Assembly (NCBI RefSeq): GCF_002197755.1
Contig: NZ_NHOT01000001.1
Coordinates: forward strand, 124,001 to 188,000
Source: Pedobacter sp. AJM
Lineage (GTDB): Bacteria; Bacteroidota; Bacteroidia; Sphingobacteriales; Sphingobacteriaceae
Direction: 5' to 3'
Length of the DNA: 64,000 nt
Below, piece by piece: positions 55,583 through 63,200 of the stretch (position 1 is the stretch's first letter; each line of letters begins with the position of its first letter). The translations under genes and the position numbers were made by a program. Under the pieces are notes generated by a model. It was not told the DNA's origin and did no database searches. It saw only the letters and a program-made list of their open reading frames with translations.

Positions 55583-55795
55583 GGTAATGATTAGTAAGCT
55601 ATAAATATCGAATAAGTTTTAAGACTATACAGAATTTCAATGTTAAAGTTTGTTAAGTAGAAAAAAAAATAGCTTACCTGGTTTCTTTTTTCGTTTTTGC
55701 AAGATATTATATGGCATCGGCAAGCTGAGATCAGATTGATTTGAAGTAAAATGGTATTTCAAGTTGGAATTTCAAACGGAGCGCGGTTTTTTTTA

Positions 55796-55803
55796 TAACT
55801 TTG
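55796..55803 (+). promoter_or_regulatory. -7 box of kbl
   Basis: TAACTTTG matches TAnnTTTG, 24 bases before the kbl ATG. No TTG at the usual distance was found. Confidence 0.5.
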
Positions 55804-55827
55804 ATGCCGTAATAACCATAAAAAGCC

Positions 55828-57015
55828 ATGTACAAAACCTTACAACCTGTTCTTCAGAAGGAACTTGAAGAAATTGAAAACGCTGGATTGTTTAAACGCG
55901 AACGTATAATTATTACACCTCAGGGTGCAGATATTAAAGTGAGTGGCGGCGCAGAGGTGATCAACTTTTGTGCGAATAATTATTTAGGCCTTTCCTCTCA
56001 TCCGAAAGTAATTGAAGCTGCTAAAAAAGCAATTGATGACCACGGTTATGGCATGTCATCAGTACGGTTTATTTGCGGTACCCAGGATGTACATAAAGAA
56101 CTTGAAGCTAAGATATCTGAATTTTTAGGTACAGAAGATACCATTTTATATGCAGCAGCATTTGACGCGAATGGAGGTGTTTTTGAACCCTTATTTAATG
56201 CTGAAGATGCCATTATTTCAGATGAGCTAAATCATGCGTCCATTATTGATGGTGTTCGTTTATGTAAAGCACAGCGCTTCCGTTATAAAAATGCGGATAT
56301 GGAAGATTTGGAAAAACAACTGATTGCAGCTAAAGATTGTCGCCACAGGATTATTGTTACCGATGGTGCTTTTTCAATGGATGGATCTGTTGCACCATTA
56401 GACCAAATTGCAGATTTAGCTGATAAATACGAAGCATTGATCATGATTGATGAGTCGCATTGCTCTGGTTTTATAGGTAAAACCGGACGTGGCACACATG
56501 AGCATTTTAATGTAATGGATCGCATTGATATCATTACCGGAACCTTAGGTAAGGCTTTGGGTGGAGCATCAGGCGGATTTACTTCAGGCAAAAAAGAAAT
56601 TATTGATATGTTGCGTCAAAGGTCTCGCCCATATCTGTTCTCCAATACGCTTGCGCCTGCTATTGCCGGTGCTTCTATCGCCGTTTTGGATATGTTAAGT
56701 GAAACGACTTCATTGAGAGATAAACTAGAAAGCAATACCAAATATTTCCGTGAAAAAATGACCGAGGCAGGTTTTGATATCAAGCCTGGTTTTCACCCCA
56801 TTGTGCCGGTGATGTTATATGATGCCAAGGTAGCCCAAACATTTGCAGCCAAAATGCTGGAAGAAGGAATTTATGTGATCGGATTTTTCTATCCAGTAGT
56901 TCCGCAGGGTAAAGCACGGATTCGCGTCCAGCTTTCTGCTGCACATGAACAACATCACCTTGATCAGGCGATTGCTGCATTTACAAAGGTTGGGAAAGAT
57001 TTAGGCGTCATTTAA
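55828..57015 (+). CDS. kbl: Glycine C-acetyltransferase (2-amino-3-ketobutyrate CoA ligase)
   Basis: It cleaves 2-amino-3-ketobutyrate with CoA to glycine and acetyl-CoA, completing threonine breakdown started by the SDR-type dehydrogenase encoded at 35.2 kb. The 395-residue PLP enzyme shows [58 protein letters not shown] and the PLP lysine in [13 protein letters not shown]. The sequence matches Kbl more closely than the related 8-amino-7-oxononanoate or aminolevulinate synthases. Two hairpins follow the gene. Confidence 0.93.
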   Translation: MYKTLQPVLQKELEEIENAGLFKRERIIITPQGADIKVSGGAEVINFCANNYLGLSSHPKVIEAAKKAIDDHGYGMSSVRFICGTQDVHKELEAKISEFLGTEDTILYAAAFDANGGVFEPLFNAEDAIISDELNHASIIDGVRLCKAQRFRYKNADMEDLEKQLIAAKDCRHRIIVTDGAFSMDGSVAPLDQIADLADKYEALIMIDESHCSGFIGKTGRGTHEHFNVMDRIDIITGTLGKALGGASGGFTSGKKEIIDMLRQRSRPYLFSNTLAPAIAGASIAVLDMLSETTSLRDKLESNTKYFREKMTEAGFDIKPGFHPIVPVMLYDAKVAQTFAAKMLEEGIYVIGFFYPVVPQGKARIRVQLSAAHEQHHLDQAIAAFTKVGKDLGVI

Positions 57016-57024
57016 ATTCAACCT

Positions 57025-57086
57025 ACTGGTTGGTGTCTCACCAACCAGTGTAAAAATTTAGAAAGCCACATCATGTGGCTTTTGCT
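57025..57086 (+). terminator. Double hairpin terminator of kbl
   Basis: ACTGGTTGGTG/CACCAACCAGT (57025-57049, 3-nt loop) is followed by AAAGCCACA/TGTGGCTTT (57062-57082) and a short T run. Both stems are perfect. Confidence 0.8.
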
Positions 57087-57169
57087 GTTTTGGGTTCATT
57101 TTCTTTTATGCTGATATTGTAAACAGATTTTTGAACCCGGTATGTTTAAATTTTTACGATATTTTGCTG

Positions 57170-57177
57170 TATATTTG
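57170..57177 (+). promoter_or_regulatory. -7 box immediately before pheS
   Basis: TATATTTG ends only 5 bases before the pheS ATG, so a transcript from it would have almost no leader. No proper -33 TTG is seen at 17-23 bases. Confidence 0.4.
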
Positions 57178-57182
57178 AACCC

Positions 57183-58223
57183 ATGTTGCAGGATAAGATC
57201 ACACAATACACCACGGATATTCAAGCTTTCGTAACACAAAAAGCAGATGAACTGGAGCAATTCCGAATTAAATACTTAGGCAGTAAAGGCATTATAAAAG
57301 AAATTTTCGAAGAATTTAAATCTGTTTCCATTGAAGAAAAAAAATCACTGGGGAAGGTTTTAAATGAGTTTAAGCAAATTGCCGAATCAAAATACAATTC
57401 CCTGAAGGAAATTACGGAATCCAGTACGGCTCAGGCTTCTGTGAATGACCTGGATTTAACACTACCTGGAGAAGGTTTTGAAATTGGTTCACGGCATCCT
57501 TTGGCGCTGGTTAGGCGTGAAATTGTAGAGATTTTTGCCAAGCTTGGTTTTAATGTAGCCGAAGGACCAGAAATTGAAGACGACTGGCATAACTTCTCGG
57601 CGCTAAACTTTCCTGAAGAACATCCGGCAAGAGATATGCAGGATACATTTTTCATAAAAAAAGGCGGAGAAAAAGGCGACATTGCTTTGCGTACACATAC
57701 TTCATCGGTACAGGTGCGTATGATGGAGCAGGGACAGCCACCTTTCAGGGCAATTATGCCGGGCAGGGTTTACCGCAATGAAGCCATTTCGGCTAGGGCA
57801 CACTGCTTTTTTCATCAGATAGAAGGTTTGTATGTGGATGAAAATGTTTCATTTGCGGATCTAAAACAGACTTTATTCTACTTTGTACAGGAATTATATG
57901 GCGAGGGAACAAAAGTTCGCTTCCGTCCTTCTTACTTTCCTTTCACTGAGCCATCTGCAGAGATGGATATTTCTTGTACCATTTGTAAAGGCGCAGGCTG
58001 CCAGTTATGTAAATACAGTGGTTGGGTAGAAATTCTAGGTTGTGGAATGGTTGATCCGAATGTGTTGGAAAACTGTGGGATCGACGCTAAAAAATACAGC
58101 GGATTTGCTTTTGGTATGGGTATTGAGCGCATCGCGAATTTAAAATATGTGATCAAAGATTTACGCTTATTTTCAGAAAACGACGCCCGCTTCTTAAAAC
58201 AGTTTAAATCAGCCTTAATTTAA
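57183..58223 (+). CDS. pheS: Phenylalanine--tRNA ligase subunit alpha
   Basis: It is the catalytic subunit of the alpha2beta2 enzyme charging tRNA-Phe. The 346-residue protein has an N-terminal coiled coil that binds tRNA (ELEQFRIKYLGSKGIIKEIFEEF in part) and class II synthetase motifs: HPLALVRREIVEIFAKLGF, HTSSVQVRMM, GRVYRNEAISARAH (motif 2) and GFAFGMGIERIANLKY (motif 3). FRPSYFPFTEPSAEMD is also diagnostic. The beta-subunit gene pheT is not adjacent. A lipoprotein gene follows after two bases. Confidence 0.96.
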   Translation: MLQDKITQYTTDIQAFVTQKADELEQFRIKYLGSKGIIKEIFEEFKSVSIEEKKSLGKVLNEFKQIAESKYNSLKEITESSTAQASVNDLDLTLPGEGFEIGSRHPLALVRREIVEIFAKLGFNVAEGPEIEDDWHNFSALNFPEEHPARDMQDTFFIKKGGEKGDIALRTHTSSVQVRMMEQGQPPFRAIMPGRVYRNEAISARAHCFFHQIEGLYVDENVSFADLKQTLFYFVQELYGEGTKVRFRPSYFPFTEPSAEMDISCTICKGAGCQLCKYSGWVEILGCGMVDPNVLENCGIDAKKYSGFAFGMGIERIANLKYVIKDLRLFSENDARFLKQFKSALI

Positions 58224-58225
58224 CG

Positions 58226-58633
58226 ATGCGGCATTTTTATAGCATATTGTTTTTTACGATACTATTGTGTGGCTGCGGGAAAGAGGAAAACTATATTCCA
58301 GAAGTGGTGGTTAATTATAATGTTACACTCACACAATTTAGTTTGCAGGCAAAAAACGGTGTATTATTGGTGCCTAATCATGGAGTAGCCGGTTTAATTA
58401 TTGTTAAAACACCATTGGGTAGCTTTGTGGCTTTTGATCGTTGCAGCACCGTTAATCCGGAGAAAAAATGTGCCATTGTTCCTGATGACAACAGTATCAC
58501 TGCTACCGATCCATGTTCAGGGGCAAAATTCTCCCTGCTTGACGGAACACCGCAGAAAGCTCCGGCAGAAAAAAATCTGAAAATTTACAATGTTTCCCTG
58601 CAGGGGAATGTTTTATTAAACGTAACCAATTAA
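58226..58633 (+). CDS. Small lipoprotein with a Rieske-like fold lacking the His ligands
   Basis: The 135-residue product has a lipoprotein signal with lipobox LLCGC followed by GKEENY. The C-terminal part follows the layout of a Rieske domain, with FVAFDRCST, DPCSGAKFSLLDGTPQKAP and a closing LKIYNVSLQG. A normal Rieske domain needs CxH and CxxH to bind [2Fe-2S]; here both Cys remain but the His positions are Thr and Ala (C-S-T, C-S-G-A), so no cluster is expected. A structural or disulfide role for the Cys is possible. It is packed between pheS and the TetR gene. Confidence 0.7.
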   Translation: MRHFYSILFFTILLCGCGKEENYIPEVVVNYNVTLTQFSLQAKNGVLLVPNHGVAGLIIVKTPLGSFVAFDRCSTVNPEKKCAIVPDDNSITATDPCSGAKFSLLDGTPQKAPAEKNLKIYNVSLQGNVLLNVTN

Positions 58634-59208
58634 TGGAAGCCGAAAAAATAAAAGATACCGTAAAAAAAGCTGCCAAAGAACTTTTTAGAAAATATGGTTA
58701 TCACAAAACAAGTGTAAACGAAATTGCTAAAAAGGCCCGGATAGCCAAGGCTACCATTTATAAATATTTTGAAAGCAAGGAGCAGGTGCTGGACAGTATC
58801 CTGATGGATTACCTGGATCAGAACCTGAATGAAATCATCAATAACAAAGTAAGCTATGCTTCTGAAGAAGAGCACTTGAAAGCTTTGGTGATGAAAACAA
58901 GCCGCTTATCCTTCACAGCATGTAATGAATTTATCGGATGGGATTTTGTTCGTGAGAATGCCAATTCGCAGGAGTTTTTAAAGCATTTATCCGATCAACT
59001 GGAAGCTTTACTGCTCGCGGCTTATCTGGAACTGGATAATTTTAAGAATAATCCCGCCAGGAGAGAAGGTTTAGCCTTTTTGCTTAAAGCCAGTAAAAGC
59101 ATCGTATTTTCATTTGCATTTACTTCAGTGAGTGATGCCGATGTGAGAAAGAATTTTGTCAGTTTTCAAAAAGAAATTTTACCATTCCTGGTGAAAGCAG
59201 CCCTATAA
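58633..59208 (+). CDS. TetR/AcrR-family transcriptional regulator
   Basis: The 191-residue protein has the TetR N-terminal HTH: AAKELFRKYGYHKTSVNEIA, then KKARIAKATIYKYFESKEQV. The remainder is an all-helical ligand domain with no recognisable ligand signature. Its ATG overlaps the stop of the lipoprotein gene by one base (TAATG), so the pair and pheS probably form one transcript. No neighbouring efflux gene on the same strand suggests a target. The ABC-2 exporter 2 kb away is a possible but unproven one. Confidence 0.88.
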   Translation: MEAEKIKDTVKKAAKELFRKYGYHKTSVNEIAKKARIAKATIYKYFESKEQVLDSILMDYLDQNLNEIINNKVSYASEEEHLKALVMKTSRLSFTACNEFIGWDFVRENANSQEFLKHLSDQLEALLLAAYLELDNFKNNPARREGLAFLLKASKSIVFSFAFTSVSDADVRKNFVSFQKEILPFLVKAAL

Positions 59209-59212
59209 ATAA

Positions 59213-59899
59213 TTAGGGTGTTGCATAGTAATCTTTGGTTTTAAACTTTTGAACAGTTTTTTGCATTTTGCCTCCAACCATTTTTTGAGTGATAACAGTT
59301 ACTTCATCGCCCATACTGGAATCTTCAATCACTGACGAAACTTCTTTAAGTCCCTTTTTGCTATCCACTTCATAACTGGTTATGCTGTGAAAACAACATC
59401 CGCTTTTTTGTTCAATACTGATTTGCTTTTTCTTCCGGTCAACATCGAACATACCTAAATTTTCACTGGCCAGTTTCGTCAGATTTTTATCCAGTGTAAA
59501 CTTCCTGTTCTTATCAGAAATATAAATATCATATGAAGCACTGCCATAGGCACCTTTATTTCCATTTCTGATGGCGAGGTCTTCTTTGCCATCAAAATTA
59601 AAATCGCCAAAAATTAACGGACTTTGATACTTTCCGAGATCAAGCCAGCCTATTCTTGCATTTTGTTTTTCAGTTAAAGAAAAATCCAGGTCATCAGAGT
59701 GAAATGTCTGAATATCATCTCCTGTGATTTTGTCAGAAATGGCAATCGTAGCTTTTCCCTCACAATGGCCATCAGTGCAATCGGCAACAAATAACTTCGC
59801 ATTATATTCATCTGAGGTATTATTCGATAAAAATTTAAATTGCGCAGATGCGTTAAAAGAAACCAATAAGGCTGCAAAAATAATCATCAGTTTTTTCAT
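59213..59899 (-). CDS. Exported XAC2610-like protein of unknown function
   Basis: The 228-residue protein has a signal peptide (MKKLMIIFAALLVSFNASA). Within it, FGDFNFDGKEDLAIRNGNKGAYGSASYDIY is an FG-GAP-like, calcium-loop-type stretch in the manner of XAC2610-related periplasmic proteins; I give the key part DFNFDGKEDLA. A later GCCFHSITSYEV contains adjacent Cys. Its function is unknown. Convergent with the TetR gene, with four bases between the stops. Confidence 0.65.
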   Translation of the reverse strand: MKKLMIIFAALLVSFNASAQFKFLSNNTSDEYNAKLFVADCTDGHCEGKATIAISDKITGDDIQTFHSDDLDFSLTEKQNARIGWLDLGKYQSPLIFGDFNFDGKEDLAIRNGNKGAYGSASYDIYISDKNRKFTLDKNLTKLASENLGMFDVDRKKKQISIEQKSGCCFHSITSYEVDSKKGLKEVSSVIEDSSMGDEVTVITQKMVGGKMQKTVQKFKTKDYYATP

Positions 59900-59944
59900 G
59901 ATACAAAAGTACCTGATTCGTTTTAAGCAAAAAGTTAAAAAAGG

Positions 59945-60901
59945 TTAACGTATTCTTTTTCTGTTGGTGATATATTCTTTTACAGCTTTTTTAGTGGTGA
60001 GCCAGTCTTTTCCTTCTTTGTGTGCATCAATTTTGCCCTGCCTGGCCAACAAGCTAACATATTCCTGGCCGTAAGGAATATCCGGTTCTGCAACAATGCT
60101 GGCTATTGATTCATAATCACCATAGTGATTGCCGGGAAGTGCATTGATATACATATTTAATGAACGTTCAACAGCCTGAAGCATAAGTAAGCAGAGCTTA
60201 TGGTAATTTCCTTTATTGGCCTGGTTAAGTGATTCGTAATATTTTTTTCGGTCTGTTTTAAGAATAATTGCAGGTGGGAACCCTTTTCTCATTAATAGCA
60301 GATTCATGGCCAGCCTTACGGTTCGGCCATTGCCATCAAAAAAAGGATGAATCCATACCAGCTTATGGTGGAAAATGGTGGTTAGAACCATGTCATTTAA
60401 AGACAGCGGATTATTATTCACAAAATTAATCAGCTCATCCAGTAAATCAGAAACCTTATTTGCGTTGGGCGGTATAAAATTGGCACCTACAATTCGAACA
60501 CCTCCATTTCTGATGCGACCGGCAAAATCATCCTCAATGCTTCTTAATACCAAACCATGAAGTGATAATATATCTATACTGCGTAATTGGTAGCTTTCTT
60601 CTACCAGAGTGTATAGATAATTAATCGCTTTTTCATGATTAAATACCTCGAAATGCTCTCTCAGTGATTTTCCTTTGATGGTCATTCCTTCCTGGAGTAC
60701 CATTTGGGTTTCCTGTAAATTTAGGGTGTTGCCTTCTATACTGTTAGAATTGTAAGTCCATTCAAGGCTTAAATCTGTTTTAATGCGCTGAAGTGCGCTA
60801 TTAGGTAGAGGCCTCGAAGAATCAATTTTGGCTTTTTTCTCATACAACCGATCAATAAGGGGTTGTAATTCTTTCAGATCGTCCAGGTTAAAATTCCACA
60901 T
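59945..60901 (-). CDS. Fic-family protein (class II, putative AMP transferase)
   Basis: The 318-residue protein has the catalytic Fic motif HPFFDGNGRTVRL in full. The N-terminal part contains NSNSIEGNT, a match to the inhibitory (S/T)xxxE(G/N) motif, which marks a self-inhibited class II Fic protein that adds AMP to target proteins. A small C-terminal winged-helix-like region follows (YVSLLARQGKIDAHKEGKDW). The start is the ATG at 60901, since the TTG two codons upstream lies inside the -7 box. No toxin or antitoxin partner gene is adjacent. Targets are unknown. Confidence 0.88.
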   Translation of the reverse strand: MWNFNLDDLKELQPLIDRLYEKKAKIDSSRPLPNSALQRIKTDLSLEWTYNSNSIEGNTLNLQETQMVLQEGMTIKGKSLREHFEVFNHEKAINYLYTLVEESYQLRSIDILSLHGLVLRSIEDDFAGRIRNGGVRIVGANFIPPNANKVSDLLDELINFVNNNPLSLNDMVLTTIFHHKLVWIHPFFDGNGRTVRLAMNLLLMRKGFPPAIILKTDRKKYYESLNQANKGNYHKLCLLMLQAVERSLNMYINALPGNHYGDYESIASIVAEPDIPYGQEYVSLLARQGKIDAHKEGKDWLTTKKAVKEYITNRKRIR

Positions 60902-60904
60902 ACA

Positions 60905-60955
60905 CAAATATATTAATATCGTTTAGAATAAAAAATATATATAACCGATATTAAT
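60905..60955 (-). promoter_or_regulatory. fic promoter region with inverted repeat
   Basis: On the minus strand TATATTTG (60905-60912) ends 3 bases before the ATG. ATTAATATCG (60912-60921) and CGATATTAAT (60946-60955) are perfect 10-base inverted arms 24 bases apart, flanking the expected -33 region. The layout suggests an operator, and a nearly leaderless mRNA if this -7 box is used. Confidence 0.5.
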
Positions 60956-60962
60956 TTTGCCA

Positions 60963-60990
60963 AAAAAAGCCGGAGTTATTTCGCACCGGC
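60963..60990 (-). terminator. Intrinsic terminator of the ABC exporter genes
   Basis: GCCGG (60969-60973) pairs with CCGGC (60986-60990), and on the minus strand the stem ends in CTTTTTTTGG. It lies 22 bases past the stop of the permease gene. Confidence 0.75.
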
Positions 60991-61011
60991 CTAAAATATT
61001 TTTTTAAAAGG

Positions 61012-62130
61012 TTATTCCCACTTAAAAACTTTTACGGCAACTGCGTAAATCACAATCCCCCAGATCAACAGAATCATAATCTGAAACTTTACGTCCCATA
61101 AGCCCATACCTTCAAAAGCGACTTTTCGCATGGCATCATTAAGATAGGTTAAAGGTAAAGCCCTGCTGATGGGTTGCAGCCATGTAGGGAAAGCTTCAAT
61201 GGAGAAAAACGTCCCAGACAATAAAAATTGTGGTAAGGTTACAATATTGGAAATGGGAGGAACCATACTTTCACTTTTCGCAATGCCTGAAATGATAAAG
61301 CCAAAACCCATAAATACAATAATTCCCATTGTAGCCAGCAGTAACATATTTATCACCGTGACGACTCCGTGGACGAGGGTAAAACCAAAGAAAAAATGGC
61401 CGATCAGGATAATAAACAAAGCGCCAATGAGTGCGAAACCAATTCTGGCAATGCCTTCACCGATTACAATGCTGGAGCGCTTTACAGGGGTTGCAAAAAA
61501 ACGTTTGATTACGAGTGTCTGGCGTAAGCTAAGAAAAACGAAAGCGGTGCCAAAAACGCCGGTGCTTAATAAAGAAAAACCCAATTGACCCGGTAAAATA
61601 AAATCAATCGTTTTATATTCTCTTCCGGTAACGGTACGCTCTTTAATTTCTGCAACGGTTGGTTTTAGTGTTTTATCGTAAAAAAGGTTGTTCAAAACCG
61701 ACTTTAAAATACCTCCCTTATCACGGGATGCAGAAGTATAAACCACATTAACGGAGTAAGCCGAGGTATTCACTTTTTTGTGGATATCGACCATCGCATC
61801 TACATTTCCTTTTTCAAGCAATTTATCGAATTCTGCTTTTGATTTGTCTTTTACCAATCGGATCATACCTGTTTTTCCAAGCATGCTGATCACAGGGTTA
61901 TTAATATCTGATCCGGGTGTAATGCCAACATCAATGCGCGTGCCGCCACCACCTAAAAAGCCAAAAACCAATATAAATATTAAGGGAAAAGCCAGCGTAA
62001 AAACAACTGCAGAAGGGCTTCTCATAATTGAACGGAAACTTGCCTTAGCTAGGGCAAGTGTTGCTGTAGTATTGCTATAAGCCTTAGGTCTTTCTCCCGC
62101 CAGAGCGGAACCTGAATTTCTATCGTTCAT
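61012..62130 (-). CDS. ABC-2 type transporter permease
   Basis: The 372-residue membrane protein has one N-terminal helix (SAVVFTLAFPLIFILVFGFLGG), a large extracytoplasmic part (about 65-180) and five C-terminal helices, with the ABC-2 signature in LSGTFFSIEAFPTWLQPISRALPLTYLNDAMR (key parts FFSIEAFPTWL and LPLTYLNDAMR). This is the YhhJ/NatB-like exporter architecture. It works with the ATPase encoded 69 bases upstream. Substrates of this group include drugs, lipids and sodium; none can be chosen here. Confidence 0.88.
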   Translation of the reverse strand: MNDRNSGSALAGERPKAYSNTTATLALAKASFRSIMRSPSAVVFTLAFPLIFILVFGFLGGGGTRIDVGITPGSDINNPVISMLGKTGMIRLVKDKSKAEFDKLLEKGNVDAMVDIHKKVNTSAYSVNVVYTSASRDKGGILKSVLNNLFYDKTLKPTVAEIKERTVTGREYKTIDFILPGQLGFSLLSTGVFGTAFVFLSLRQTLVIKRFFATPVKRSSIVIGEGIARIGFALIGALFIILIGHFFFGFTLVHGVVTVINMLLLATMGIIVFMGFGFIISGIAKSESMVPPISNIVTLPQFLLSGTFFSIEAFPTWLQPISRALPLTYLNDAMRKVAFEGMGLWDVKFQIMILLIWGIVIYAVAVKVFKWE

Positions 62131-62199
62131 TTATTAACGTATAATTATTTTTTACTTTTTTGCAGATTGTATTCCATTTGCAGGTAACTCCTAATGAGG

Positions 62200-62964
62200 T
62201 TATTCTCTCCATTCTTTACCTGTCATACTGATAAATACATCTTCCAGGTTCGCTTTTTTTACTTCTTTCTTACGTTCGAAACCACTGTTAATCAGCTGAT
62301 CAATCAGGTTGTCAGGCGTATCTACAGCGATAATTCTTCCACGTTCTACAAATGCAACGCGATCACAAAGTTGCTCGGCTTCATCCATATAATGTGTTGT
62401 AATTACCACAGTGGTGCCGGCATTTCGAATTTCAATAATTAAATCCCATAAATTTCTTCTCGCCTGTGGATCCAAGCCGGTTGTAGGCTCATCCAGGAAA
62501 ATAATTTTGGGCTGGTTAATAAGTGTCGTAGCAATAGAGAAGCGCTGTTTTTGTCCGCCGGAAAGGGCTTTGTATTTGGCTTTTGCCTTATCCTGAAGAT
62601 TAACCTTTTCCAACATATCCATCGGCTTGATTTTAGCACCATACAAACCTGCAAAAAGTTCAATCAGTTCAATCAGATTTAAGTTAGGATAATAGCCGGC
62701 CGCCTGCAATTGCACACCAATGAGCTGTTTAATTGCATTGGGATGTTTATCAACTGAAAGGCCATCAACGATAATTTCTCCGGAAGTTTTCTCTCTGAGT
62801 GTTTCAATAATTTCGAGAGTAGTGGTTTTTCCGGCACCATTAGGACCGAGCAAGCCAAAAATTTCATTTTCGTAAACTTCGAAACTTAAATCCTGAACGG
62901 CAATGAAATCATCATACTTTTTAACCAGATTTTTGACGCTGATCATGGCTTTGTTTGTTTCCAT
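62200..62964 (-). CDS. ABC transporter ATP-binding protein
   Basis: The 254-residue protein has Walker A GPNGAGKTT, the ABC signature LSGGQKQR, Walker B IIFLDEPTTGLD and the switch His in VVITTHYMDEAEQLCDRVAF. Its C-terminus is short. It precedes the ABC-2 permease gene on the same strand, and together they would make a homodimeric-type exporter. No substrate-specific features are seen. Confidence 0.93.
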   Translation of the reverse strand: METNKAMISVKNLVKKYDDFIAVQDLSFEVYENEIFGLLGPNGAGKTTTLEIIETLREKTSGEIIVDGLSVDKHPNAIKQLIGVQLQAAGYYPNLNLIELIELFAGLYGAKIKPMDMLEKVNLQDKAKAKYKALSGGQKQRFSIATTLINQPKIIFLDEPTTGLDPQARRNLWDLIIEIRNAGTTVVITTHYMDEAEQLCDRVAFVERGRIIAVDTPDNLIDQLINSGFERKKEVKKANLEDVFISMTGKEWRE

Positions 62965-63034
62965 ATAACGAAGGTAAGGAGCTAAAAATGAATTAAAAGT
63001 GAAATTAGTCAGAAAAAAAGAAAATATGATAAAA

Positions 63035-63069
63035 TAAAAATGCGAATCAGGTTAGATCCGCATTTTTTT
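63035..63069 (-). terminator. Intrinsic terminator downstream of carA
   Basis: AAAAATGCG and CGCATTTTT pair around a 14-nt loop; on the minus strand the stem ends in CATTTTTATTTT. It lies 130 bases past the carA stop. The stretch in between holds AACCTGTAATCC and ACCTTTTAACCC words but no gene. Confidence 0.7.
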
Positions 63070-63200
63070 AGTTAAAAGTTGAAAGTCTGTATGGCGAAGC
63101 CAGAATCAGAAACGATACAGTGTTATTATATGTTATAATCTATGACATTAAACCTGTAATCCACAACTTATAACCGGAAACCTTTTAACCCATCACCCGT

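Noticed and set aside
61169..61588. 139-codon plus-strand frame within the ABC permease gene
   Set aside because: Antisense to a membrane protein; composition is as expected for a shadow frame and no promoter or ribosome-binding site is seen.
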